This document shows positions 1-6,339 of a stretch of DNA of 6,663 nucleotides, one piece after another (position 1 is the first letter of the stretch; every line of letters begins with the position of its first letter). Source of the DNA: Vulcanimicrobiota bacterium. GTDB taxonomy: Bacteria; Vulcanimicrobiota; Vulcanimicrobiia; Vulcanimicrobiales; Vulcanimicrobiaceae. A program made the translations under genes and the position numbers. The notes under the pieces are model-generated. The model was not told the DNA's origin, searched no databases, and saw only the letters and a program-made list of their open reading frames with translations. The stretch spans positions 1 to 6,663 of the forward strand of contig JABCZE010000092.1 of assembly GCA_013289785.1 (NCBI GenBank). Direction: 5' to 3'.

Positions 1-291
1 GCCAGGCGTCAGCGACCGATAGGGCTCTTCGTTGCGCTCCTCAATCGGCAACGCGTCCATGTCGGCGCGCAGGAGCGTTACGGGGCCGGGTTTTGCGCCT
101 TGCAGCGTCGCCAGAATGCCCGTCCTTCCGATCCCGGTGCGAATCTGATCGTAGCCCGCCTCGCGCAGCTCGCGCTCGATGAACTTCGCCGTTTGGAACT
201 CGAGCAGCGAGAGCTCCGGATGCGCATGAAAGTGGCGTCGGTAGCGGACGAGCTCCTCTTGTGGAGCGAGGGTGTCGAGTGTGGGACTCAC
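1..291 (-). CDS. M20D-family amidohydrolase/peptidase, N-terminal part (runs off left edge)
   Basis: The minus-strand translation gives the N-terminal 97 residues of an M20D metallo-amidohydrolase, the family of hippurate hydrolases, IAA-amino acid hydrolases and N-acetyl-diaminopimelate deacetylases, which cleave N-acyl amino acids with a metal pair. Diagnostic blocks are RRHFHAHPELS at residues 18-28, the G-x-G-R-T-G-I-L-A-T-L segment before residue 67, and LLRADMDALPIEE at 73-85, where the ADMDALP motif carries the conserved Asp near the metal site. The HACGHD metal-binding motif would lie just beyond the window edge. Family members are about 390-430 residues, so roughly three quarters is missing. 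The start is GTG at 291-289; upstream in frame there is no ATG, GTG or TTG before a stop at 360-358. I see no clear Shine-Dalgarno, so the message could be leaderless or translation weak. It lies 66 bases downstream of the secreted protease gene on the same strand. The substrate cannot be told. Confidence 0.9.
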   Translation of the reverse strand, partial: MSPTLDTLAPQEELVRYRRHFHAHPELSLLEFQTAKFIERELREAGYDQIRTGIGRTGILATLQGAKPGPVTLLRADMDALPIEERNEEPYRSLTPG

Positions 292-315
292 CGAGATTGA
301 GATGACGCGCGGAAC

Positions 316-326
316 GGATAGTATCC
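316..326. repeat. short palindrome in the 66-base gap before the M20D gene
   Basis: GGATAGTATCC is a perfect 5-base inverted repeat around one central base. It lies 25 bases upstream of the GTG start of the M20D gene, in the gap of 292-357 between the two minus-strand genes. Read on the minus strand it contains GATACT, a partial match to a -10 hexamer, but no good -35 sits at the right distance. It could be a small operator or part of a promoter for the M20D gene, or chance. The rest of the gap holds only GC-rich self-complementary sequence around 338-347 and a 4-base stem over the upstream stop codon. Confidence 0.2.
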
Positions 327-357
327 TGCGGTCGCTCCGCCGGCGGCGGGCAAGGCC

Positions 358-1890
358 CTACTTGAAATCAATGGGCTTGAACCATAGCTGCGAGTCGGTA
401 TAGTCGAAGATCAAGTCGAAGTTCGAGAGGGTGTTGCGGCCGATGAGGCCATCGAAATCCCGGTTCTGGGCGTATTGCGCCGACGGGACCACGACCTGGA
501 CGCTACCGAAAACCCAATCGCCCAGTACCATTCTGTGCATCGTGATGCCTTTGACTCCAAACGGGTGATTCCCTAAAGTCATCATCTGAAACTCATCCGG
601 CGTGCCCGGCGGAACATGATTCGGATAACGCGAGAAATAATGCGGGTAGAGCATCGTATCGACGGCGCCGAGGTCGGCGACGAAATAGCCGTCGAGTCCG
701 CTAAAGTTCGCTTTGAGCATCGGAACGCCATAGTCGAGGCGCAGCGCCAGCGGGGACCATCCCTGAGCCGCCAGACCCGGCGGCACCGAACGATACATCG
801 TCAGCTGATTCTTCTCGAAGTTGACCTCGAGCGCACCGCTTGCGATAAAATCGGTCCCGAGCAATCCGACGACGCGCCTCCCAGGCAAGTCCTCGGCAAA
901 TCCGGCCGTTGAAAAGGCCACGTTCGCAGCAGAGAGGGCACCGACGGTTACGGACGGCGCGCGGGCGTTTGCCAGATTGATATCGCCGGCAAAGCTTAAG
1001 GTATAGGCGCCGCTCGTTTCCATGCCGAGCTCCTTGGCGATACCTGGATCGAGCAGCAGGTCGGCGGATCCCGAGTCGAGCAGAAAGTCGAGCTTCCGGC
1101 CGGCCACGATCACTGGTACGAAAATGCCATCCTGCGAAAACTCTGCTGGGATCGCAACCGACGCTGCGCTTCCCAGATCGAAAAGCGGATGGGAGCGCGG
1201 CATCGCTAAACTTGGGAGGCTGCTGGTTAGTCGCTCGTAAGTTAGCAGCTGCGTCTGCTCCGTTACGACCGAGCCGTCTCGCTCGTAGCGAACGAGGTGC
1301 GCGACGTTCCAGCCATAAACACTGCTGTAGTCGGCGTACTCCCATACTTGCCGATGGCCATCGTAGTCGATTCTTTCGACCCGAGCCAAAAGGTAACTAT
1401 GAGCGTCGTAATAGCGGCGTTCGGTAAGACCAACGCTCGGCGTCACCTCAACAACATATTGCTGCGGCGTGCCGGCCGTCATGCCTAACAACTTCACGCC
1501 GCCGGTTGGATTCTCCGGCGCGCGCAACGCGACGGAGAACGGATCCACCTCCGAAAAAAGATTCGACGAATGCGTCACCAACCCGTTGGCATCCTCGCTC
1601 CAATGACGCCCGCCCTCGGAGCCGCTGGCCCAGACGAAGTTGCCGATGCGCTCCGTCGTCAGGTAATCACCGCCTTCCCGATAGCTTTCGGAGGTCCAGA
1701 CGTCGCCCTTGGCCGATTGCGTCCGCTGGACGCTATGATAGGCTCCGCGCGGCAGCGACCCGGTTGCGTGCCGGGTCAGCGCGAAGAGCTGCGCGACGGA
1801 GAGCGTCACCGGAGCATACTGCTCGCCGGCATCGGCGATTTGTACGAAGAGCATCGACAGCGCCGCAAGCGCCACGCCGAAACGCAACAT
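358..1890 (-). CDS. secreted two-domain retropepsin-like aspartic protease with N-terminal LolA-like region
   Basis: A 510-residue protein that I assign to the bacterial pepsin/retropepsin-like aspartic protease group. Residues 1-21 look like a Sec signal peptide: Arg3, a hydrophobic core at about 5-18, and an A-D-A cleavage site before Gly22, so it is probably exported. Residues 25-225 resemble the outer-membrane lipoprotein-sorting (LolA/LolB-like) fold, with an R-R-Y-Y-D strand pair near 158-162 and a W-E-Y-A-D-Y-S stretch near 183-189; this is a weak call. Protease repeat 1 has LDFLLDSGSADLLLDP at 267-282 (catalytic Asp272) and VVGLLGTDF at 340-348. Repeat 2 has YFVADLGAVDTMLY at 402-415 (Asp406) and DGLIGRNTL at 480-488. 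The second motif is D-L-G rather than D-T/S-G, so activity is uncertain. The start at 1890 is chosen because it gives the signal peptide and has AAAGAG about 6 bases upstream; the open frame continuing to 2712 only shadows the opposite gene. The substrate is unknown. Confidence 0.82.
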   Translation of the reverse strand: MLRFGVALAALSMLFVQIADAGEQYAPVTLSVAQLFALTRHATGSLPRGAYHSVQRTQSAKGDVWTSESYREGGDYLTTERIGNFVWASGSEGGRHWSEDANGLVTHSSNLFSEVDPFSVALRAPENPTGGVKLLGMTAGTPQQYVVEVTPSVGLTERRYYDAHSYLLARVERIDYDGHRQVWEYADYSSVYGWNVAHLVRYERDGSVVTEQTQLLTYERLTSSLPSLAMPRSHPLFDLGSAASVAIPAEFSQDGIFVPVIVAGRKLDFLLDSGSADLLLDPGIAKELGMETSGAYTLSFAGDINLANARAPSVTVGALSAANVAFSTAGFAEDLPGRRVVGLLGTDFIASGALEVNFEKNQLTMYRSVPPGLAAQGWSPLALRLDYGVPMLKANFSGLDGYFVADLGAVDTMLYPHYFSRYPNHVPPGTPDEFQMMTLGNHPFGVKGITMHRMVLGDWVFGSVQVVVPSAQYAQNRDFDGLIGRNTLSNFDLIFDYTDSQLWFKPIDFK

Positions 1891-1968
1891 GCTGGCTCTT
1901 TCAATCAGCGCGGCGGCCGCCACTGCCTGGCGCAGGATTTTGCCGCACGTAACCGAGTAGGAGAGGCG
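1891..1968. promoter_or_regulatory. 78-base divergent intergenic region
   Basis: This is the only gap between the minus-strand protease gene and the plus-strand dehydrogenase operon, so promoters for both directions should lie here or just inside the flanking genes. I do not find a convincing -35/-10 pair on either strand. On the minus strand CAAAAT (complement of ATTTTG near 1937-1942) matches four of six -10 bases but lacks a matching -35. A 10-base GC palindrome, GGCGGCCGCC, lies at 1912-1921. The regulatory role is inferred from position alone. Confidence 0.35.
1959..1963 (+). promoter_or_regulatory. ribosome binding site fixing the GTG start of E1-alpha 1
   Basis: AGGAG lies 5 bases before the GTG at 1969-1971, an ideal distance. 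It decides the start of the first E1-alpha gene, because the frame is open far upstream through the antisense of the protease gene and offers misleading ATG codons there. Confidence 0.75.
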
Positions 1969-2970
1969 GTGAAGACTAAGCCGCGGCTGACGGACGAGCA
2001 GCTCATCGCGATCTTTCGCACGATGTTGATGCAGCGCACCCTCGAGAATCGGGGTTTTCAGCTCAATCGCCAGGGAAAGATTCCGTTTGCATCGGCGAGC
2101 GAAGGCCACGAGGCCGTGCAAGCCGGAGCGGCCATGGCCTTCGAGCGCGGCAAGGACATCCTCGTGCCGTACTATCGCGATCTTGGACTGGCGCTGGGCA
2201 TCGGCCTCACGCCGTACGAGGTGCTGCTTTCCCTCTTCGCGCGCGCCGCCGACCACTCGGCAGGGCGGCAGTTTCCGCACCATTATGCCAGCCGCCGTCT
2301 CGGCCTTCACACGATCAGCTCGATCATCGCCGCGCAGCTCCCGCACGCCGTCGGCGCCGCATTTGCGCTGCAGTACCGCGGTGAAGCGGGGCGCGCGGTC
2401 CTTACGACCTTTGGCGATGGCGCGACCAGCGAAGGCGAGTGGCACGAGTCGGTCAACTTCGCCGCGGTACATAAGCTGCCGATCGTCTTTCTTTGCGAGA
2501 ACAACGAATGGGCGATCTCCACGCCCCTCGCGCGGCAGATGGGGCAGCCCGACGTCTATAAGCGTGCCGAGGGCTACGGGCTTCCCGGAGCCGCGGTGGA
2601 CGGAATGGACCCAATCGCCTGCTACGAAGCCGTCGACGAAGCGATGCGGCGGGCTCGGTCCGGCGGCGGCCCGTCCCTGGTCGAAGCCAAGTGCTATCGT
2701 TTTCTCTCGCACACGACCGACGACGACGACCGAACCTACCGTTCGCCCGACGAGGTCAAGGCGCGCCGCAAAGACGACCCGGTGCCGTGCTTCGAACGCC
2801 TGCTGGCCGAGTACGGCGTCCTGAACGCCGAGCAGGCGGAAGCATTGAAGCGTTCCGTCCTCGAAGAGACCAACGACGCCACGGACCGGGCCGAAGCGAT
2901 GGTCTACCCCGACGCCGCCGACCTCTACGAGAAGGTCTACGCCGAAGGCTGGGAACCGTGGATCGTTTGA
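1969..2970 (+). CDS. 2-oxo acid dehydrogenase E1 component, alpha subunit, copy 1 (branched-chain type)
   Basis: A 333-residue thiamine-diphosphate-dependent E1-alpha subunit. With E1-beta it decarboxylates a 2-oxo acid and reductively acylates the lipoyl group of E2, in the cytoplasm. The thiamine-diphosphate motif runs from GDG at 149-151 to NN at 178-179, within GDGATSEGEWHESVNFAA and CENNEWAIST. The phosphorylation-loop region YRFLSHTTDDDDRTYR (243-258) keeps the His (His248) that aligns with the catalytic His of branched-chain E1-alpha, and the run of Asp residues is typical of branched-chain enzymes rather than pyruvate E1. GKIPF at 36-40 and the LPYYRD-like VPYYRD at 66-71 also fit. 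Length matches bacterial E1-alpha. The GTG start is set by AGGAG. It is the first gene of the operon and is followed by a paralogue with the same domain layout. Substrate choice, branched-chain versus other 2-oxo acids, is inferred from motifs only. Confidence 0.92.
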   Translation: MKTKPRLTDEQLIAIFRTMLMQRTLENRGFQLNRQGKIPFASASEGHEAVQAGAAMAFERGKDILVPYYRDLGLALGIGLTPYEVLLSLFARAADHSAGRQFPHHYASRRLGLHTISSIIAAQLPHAVGAAFALQYRGEAGRAVLTTFGDGATSEGEWHESVNFAAVHKLPIVFLCENNEWAISTPLARQMGQPDVYKRAEGYGLPGAAVDGMDPIACYEAVDEAMRRARSGGGPSLVEAKCYRFLSHTTDDDDRTYRSPDEVKARRKDDPVPCFERLLAEYGVLNAEQAEALKRSVLEETNDATDRAEAMVYPDAADLYEKVYAEGWEPWIV

Positions 2971-2990
2971 CGAGCGGAATGGGAAAAACG

Positions 2991-4019
2991 ATGGCTACGA
3001 CGGATCTACGAACGGGAAGTCTCGAGCGCCACGGATTGAGCGACGAACAGTTGCGCGACATGTTCCGCAACATGCTCTTGCAACGGCAGCTCGACAACCG
3101 AGGATTTCAGCTCAACCGCCAGGGCAAGGTTCCCTTTGCTTTGGGCAGCGAAGGGCACGAAGCGTTGCAAGCGGGCGCCGCAATGGCCTTTCATCGCGGG
3201 CACGACATTCTAGCGCCTTACTATCGCGATCTCGGGCTCTGCCTCGGCATCGGCCTCTCACCGTTCGAAATCTTGCTCTCGATCTTCGCCCGGGCCGACG
3301 ATCACAACGGCGGACGCCAGTTCCCCAATCACTACTCGTCAAAAGCCGCCGGCCTGATGTCGTTCTCGTCGATTCTCGCCGCCCATCTGCCGCATGCCGT
3401 CGGCGCCGCCTATGCGATCAAGTATCGCGGTGAAACCGGGCGTGCGGTCTTGGCGACCTGCGGCGACGGAACGACCAGCGAAGGCGAGTGGCACGAATCT
3501 ATGAACTTCGCCGCGGTGCACAAGCTGCCGTTCGTGATGCTGGTCGAGAACAACGAGTGGGCGATTTCGACGCCGCTCGACAAGCAGATGGCGCAGCCCG
3601 AGATTTGGAAGCGCGCGGCCGGATACGGCATGCCGGGCCGGCGTTTTAACGGCTTCGATCCGATCCAAACCTACGTCGCCGTAAAGGAAGCTATGGACCG
3701 CGCACGCGCCGGCGAAGGGCCGACGCTCGTTGAGGGCACCTGCTACCGCTACCTCGCGCACTCGACCGACGACAACGATCTCACCTATCGCACGCGCGAG
3801 GCCGTGCAAGAACGGCGCAAAGACGATCCGGTGCCGGCCTTCGAAGCGCTGCTGCTCGAACACGGCATCGTGACGGCCGACGGCGTCGCGGCGATGCGCC
3901 AAGACGTCTTGCGCGAAACCAACGAAGCGACGGACGCGGCCGAGGCGCTGCCCTATCCCGAACCCGCCGACCTCTACAAACACGTCTACGAAGGAGCTTG
4001 GGAACCGTGGCAGTCGTAA
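2991..4019 (+). CDS. 2-oxo acid dehydrogenase E1 component, alpha subunit, copy 2 (branched-chain type)
   Basis: A 342-residue second E1-alpha. It aligns to copy 1 without a single gap from LSDEQL (residue 16) to EPW near the C-terminus, with 220 of 325 positions identical by hand count, and has nine extra N-terminal residues. Thiamine-diphosphate motif: GDG at 158-160 and NN at 187-188. The loop YRYLAHSTDDNDLTYR (252-267) keeps His257. Both copies therefore look catalytically complete. One difference is at 219-223, where copy 2 reads F-N-G-F-D and copy 1 V-D-G-M-D; the family usually has V-D-G-N-D. The start is uncertain: ATG at 2991 has GGGA six bases upstream, while ATG at 2979, in the same frame, would add M-G-K-T and has GCGGA directly against it. 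It lies 20 bases after copy 1, and its last 13 bases overlap E1-beta. It is probably the E1-beta partner by position, but copy 1 could pair with the same beta. Confidence 0.92.
   Translation: MATTDLRTGSLERHGLSDEQLRDMFRNMLLQRQLDNRGFQLNRQGKVPFALGSEGHEALQAGAAMAFHRGHDILAPYYRDLGLCLGIGLSPFEILLSIFARADDHNGGRQFPNHYSSKAAGLMSFSSILAAHLPHAVGAAYAIKYRGETGRAVLATCGDGTTSEGEWHESMNFAAVHKLPFVMLVENNEWAISTPLDKQMAQPEIWKRAAGYGMPGRRFNGFDPIQTYVAVKEAMDRARAGEGPTLVEGTCYRYLAHSTDDNDLTYRTREAVQERRKDDPVPAFEALLLEHGIVTADGVAAMRQDVLRETNEATDAAEALPYPEPADLYKHVYEGAWEPWQS
3991..3996 (+). promoter_or_regulatory. ribosome binding site for E1-beta inside E1-alpha 2
   Basis: AAGGAG lies within the last codons of E1-alpha copy 2, 10 bases before the GTG at 4007-4009. 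At the matching place copy 1 has a different codon arrangement (GAAGGCTGG) with no GGAG, although both proteins end in a similar G/A-W-E-P-W. This is consistent with the site being kept for initiation of E1-beta and supports GTG 4007 over the TTG at 3998, which is only one base from it. Confidence 0.55.
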
Positions 4020-5014
4020 GCAGCACAAACTCGACGGTGATGAACAACGTCGAGGCGGTTCGCGCAACGCTCTACGAAGCGATGAAGAACGACGAGCGCA
4101 CCGTGATTCTCGGCGAGGACGTCGGCGCGCGCGGCAACGTCTTTCTGATCACCAAGGACTTCATCGGCGAGTTCGGCGAGCGCCGCGTTATCGATACGCC
4201 GATCGCCGAGGCGTCGATCGTCGGCATTGCGGTCGGCATGGCGATGGAAGGCTTGCGTCCAATCGCAGAAATTCAGTTCGCGGACTTTATCTATCCGTCG
4301 TTCAACCAGATCGTCGGCGAGGCCGCCAAGATTCGCTATCGTTCGAACGGCGAATACACCTGCCCGCTGGTCATTCGTACGCCGTACGGCGGCGGCGTTC
4401 GCGGTGCGCTCTCCCACTCGGTCTCCATCGAAGCGCTCTTCTATCACGTTCCCGGCCTAAAAATCGTCGCGCCGGCATTTCCCGACGACGTCAAGGGGCT
4501 GCTCAACGCCGCCATCGACGATCCGGACCCCGTGCTCTTTTTGGAGCACAAGAAAACCTATCGGCTGATCAAAGGCGAGGTCCCCGACGGTCACTATACG
4601 ATTCCGCTGGGGAAGGCCAACATTCGCAAAGCGGGGACGCAGTTGACGGTCGTGTCGTACGGACTCTACCTGCACTGGGCGCTTGAGGCGGCCGAACGCT
4701 TAGCGCAAGAAGGTTTGTCGGTTGAGGTGCTCGATCTGCGCTCGATTCGCCCGATGGACAAGACCGCGATTCTCAACAGCGTCGAGAAGACCCGAAAGCT
4801 GCTGATCGTTCACGAGGACAACAAGTTTGGCGGGATCGGTGCCGAGATCAGCGCCATGGTTGCCGAAGAGGCGCTCTTCTCGCTCGACGCGCCGATCCGC
4901 CGCCTTTGCGGTCCCGACGTGCCGTCCATGGGCTACGCCCTGCCGCTCGAGGAAGAGTTCATGTCGTCGCCCGCTGAAATGGCCGACGCAATGCGCGCGA
5001 TGGTGAAGTTCTAA
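4007..5014 (+). CDS. 2-oxo acid dehydrogenase E1 component, beta subunit
   Basis: A 335-residue transketolase-like beta subunit, the partner that completes the alpha2-beta2 E1 and supplies half of the thiamine-diphosphate site. Seen in order: VILGEDVGARGNVF at 33-46, DTPIAEASIVGIAVGMA at 63-79 with Glu68 at the position that activates the cofactor, RTPYGGGVRGALSHSVS at 124-140, HVPGLKIVAP at 147-156, and the C-terminal half with LDLRSIRPMD at 242-251 and HEDNKFGGIGAE at 269-280. These match branched-chain/pyruvate E1-beta along the full length. The usual H-S-Q-S around His137 reads H-S-V-S here. Start choice: GTG 4007 has AAGGAG 10 bases upstream and overlaps the alpha gene by 13 bases; ATG 4040 would also give a plausible N-terminus, only a few residues before the conserved EAVR, but lacks a good ribosome site. 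Translation is probably coupled to the alpha gene. Only one beta is present for two alphas. Confidence 0.93.
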   Translation: MAVVSSTNSTVMNNVEAVRATLYEAMKNDERTVILGEDVGARGNVFLITKDFIGEFGERRVIDTPIAEASIVGIAVGMAMEGLRPIAEIQFADFIYPSFNQIVGEAAKIRYRSNGEYTCPLVIRTPYGGGVRGALSHSVSIEALFYHVPGLKIVAPAFPDDVKGLLNAAIDDPDPVLFLEHKKTYRLIKGEVPDGHYTIPLGKANIRKAGTQLTVVSYGLYLHWALEAAERLAQEGLSVEVLDLRSIRPMDKTAILNSVEKTRKLLIVHEDNKFGGIGAEISAMVAEEALFSLDAPIRRLCGPDVPSMGYALPLEEEFMSSPAEMADAMRAMVKF

Positions 5015-5016
5015 AC

Positions 5017-6339
5017 ATGGCAACGACGATAACGATGCCGCAGCTCGGTGAAACGGTCACCGAGGGGACCGTGGCGCAATGGCTCAAGAGCGTCGGCGAT
5101 TCGGTCGACAAGTACGAAGATTTCGTTGAAGTGTCGACCGACAAAGTCAACGCCGGTGTTCCGTCGCCGGTAACCGGGACGATTCGCGAGTTATTGGTCA
5201 AGGAAGGCGAGACGGTCGCAACGGGCACGCCAATCGCGGTGATCGACGAAGTCGGCGCGGCAAGCGCGCCGGCGCCGGCGCCTCCGGCAACGTCTGCCGC
5301 GGCCGCCGCTCCGGCACCGCGGGCCGCGCAACCCTCGCCGTCCGCCCCCTCGCCAAACGGTTCGCCCGCGCCTGCCGCGTCCGCCGTATCGGAACTCGAG
5401 CTCGAAGGCGCGCTCCGCGGTGCGTCGCCGGCCGTTCGCCGATTGGCTCGCGAACATCGCATCGACATTCGCGCGATCAAGGGGAGCGGCTCGAATGGTC
5501 GCGTTACCGCCGACGACGTGCTTGCGGCAGCGCGCACCGGCGCGCCGACACCTCATGCACCTGCAGCCGCTGCTGCTGCAACGGTTCCACCGGGCACTCG
5601 CACCTCAACCTATGCCCAGCCGATTCCGGGAACGAGCATCTCGCTCGTGCAAGCGCGCAAAATTATCGCCGAACGCATGGTCGAGAGCAAACACACCGCG
5701 CCGCATGCGTGGTCCATGGTGCAGATCGACGTGACCAACGTGTGGAAGTGGCGCGCCCGCGAAAAGGATCGCTTCGAACGCGAGACGGGTTATAAGCTCA
5801 CGCTCCTCCCCTTCTTCATCCGCGCGGTCGTCGAATCGCTCGCAGCATTTCCGCTGATGAACGCGCGCTTCGTGCCCGCGACGGCCGGCGGTCCGCCGAG
5901 TATCTACGTCAACGACGAGGTGAACATCGGCATCGCGATCGGTCTGCCGGCCAATCTCGTCGTCCCGGTCGTCCGCGGCGCCGACAAGCTTTCGATCAAG
6001 GGGCTCGCCGTCAAGGGTGGTGAGCTGATCGACAGGGCGCGCAAGAACAAACTCGGCGTCGACGATCTCGCCGGCGGTACGTTTACCGTCAACAACAACG
6101 GCGCCAACGGCTCCTGGGCCTCGGCACCGATCATCAACGGCGGTCAAGCGGGCATCGTCACCATGGAGACGGTCCTCAAGACGGTCGTCGTGCGCGACGA
6201 CGATTCCCTCGCGATCCGCTCCATGATGAACTCCTGTCTCTCGCTCGACCACCGCGTCGTCGACGGTTACGTCGCCAGCGGCTTCCTCGCCGAACTCAAG
6301 CGGCGCCTGGAAGCGATGGGCCCCCAAGGAGATCTGTAA
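5017..6339 (+). CDS. 2-oxo acid dehydrogenase E2 component, lipoyl acyltransferase
   Basis: A 440-residue dihydrolipoyl acyltransferase that forms the complex core and moves the acyl group from lipoamide to CoA. Domains: a single lipoyl domain at 1-78 with Lys43 in EVSTDKVNAGVPSP as the lipoylation site; a flexible Ala/Pro linker at 79-125; an E1/E3-binding domain at about 134-171 (SPAVRRLAREHRIDI, then GSGSNGRVTADDV); a second Ala/Pro linker at 174-193; and a catalytic domain at about 205-435. The active-site motif LSLDHRVVDG at 408-417 carries His412 and Asp416, and the GTFTVNNNGANGSWASAPII block at 354-373 is the usual one before it. The ETVTEGTV and EVSTDKV style of the lipoyl domain suits a branched-chain or 2-oxoglutarate-like E2, and the E1 genes favour branched-chain. 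ATG 5017 starts 2 bases after E1-beta with no strong Shine-Dalgarno, so coupling is likely. Its 3' end contains the ribosome site of the next gene. Confidence 0.95.
   Translation: MATTITMPQLGETVTEGTVAQWLKSVGDSVDKYEDFVEVSTDKVNAGVPSPVTGTIRELLVKEGETVATGTPIAVIDEVGAASAPAPAPPATSAAAAAPAPRAAQPSPSAPSPNGSPAPAASAVSELELEGALRGASPAVRRLAREHRIDIRAIKGSGSNGRVTADDVLAAARTGAPTPHAPAAAAAATVPPGTRTSTYAQPIPGTSISLVQARKIIAERMVESKHTAPHAWSMVQIDVTNVWKWRAREKDRFERETGYKLTLLPFFIRAVVESLAAFPLMNARFVPATAGGPPSIYVNDEVNIGIAIGLPANLVVPVVRGADKLSIKGLAVKGGELIDRARKNKLGVDDLAGGTFTVNNNGANGSWASAPIINGGQAGIVTMETVLKTVVVRDDDSLAIRSMMNSCLSLDHRVVDGYVASGFLAELKRRLEAMGPQGDL
6326..6331 (+). promoter_or_regulatory. strong ribosome binding site at the 3' end of the E2 gene
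   Basis: AAGGAG, extended to AAGGAGAT, is one of the best Shine-Dalgarno matches in the window and lies in the last codons of E2. A start 5-9 bases downstream would fall at about 6337-6341, which is where a QueD N-terminus should begin. No ATG, GTG or TTG in the QueD frame is there. The site nevertheless argues that translation of the downstream gene begins at this place. Confidence 0.5.

Noticed and set aside
348..358. GGGC-AAG-GCCC hairpin at the end of the protease gene as a terminator
   Set aside because: The stem is only 4 bases, overlaps the stop codon and is not followed by a T run on the minus strand.
1912..1921. GGCGGCCGCC palindrome in the divergent gap as an operator
   Set aside because: Such GC palindromes are expected by chance in sequence of this composition, and nothing else supports a binding site.
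1570..1968. Upstream extension of the first E1-alpha frame
   Set aside because: It lies antisense to the protease coding sequence, has no E1 homology, and the GTG at 1969 has an ideal AGGAG.
1891..2712. Upstream extension of the minus-strand protease frame to a 784-residue protein
   Set aside because: This part is fully antisense to E1-alpha copy 1, has no protease-like or other recognisable content, and the real gene has a signal peptide and ribosome site at 1890.
3339..4067. Long minus-strand open frame opposite the second E1-alpha
   Set aside because: It is a reading-frame shadow of a GC-rich gene with confirmed motifs; composition is Arg/Val-rich and no family is recognisable.
5251..5390. 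Repetitive GCG/CCG-rich stretch as a DNA repeat or array
   Set aside because: It encodes the Ala/Pro-rich flexible linker between the lipoyl and E1/E3-binding domains of E2, which is normal for the family.
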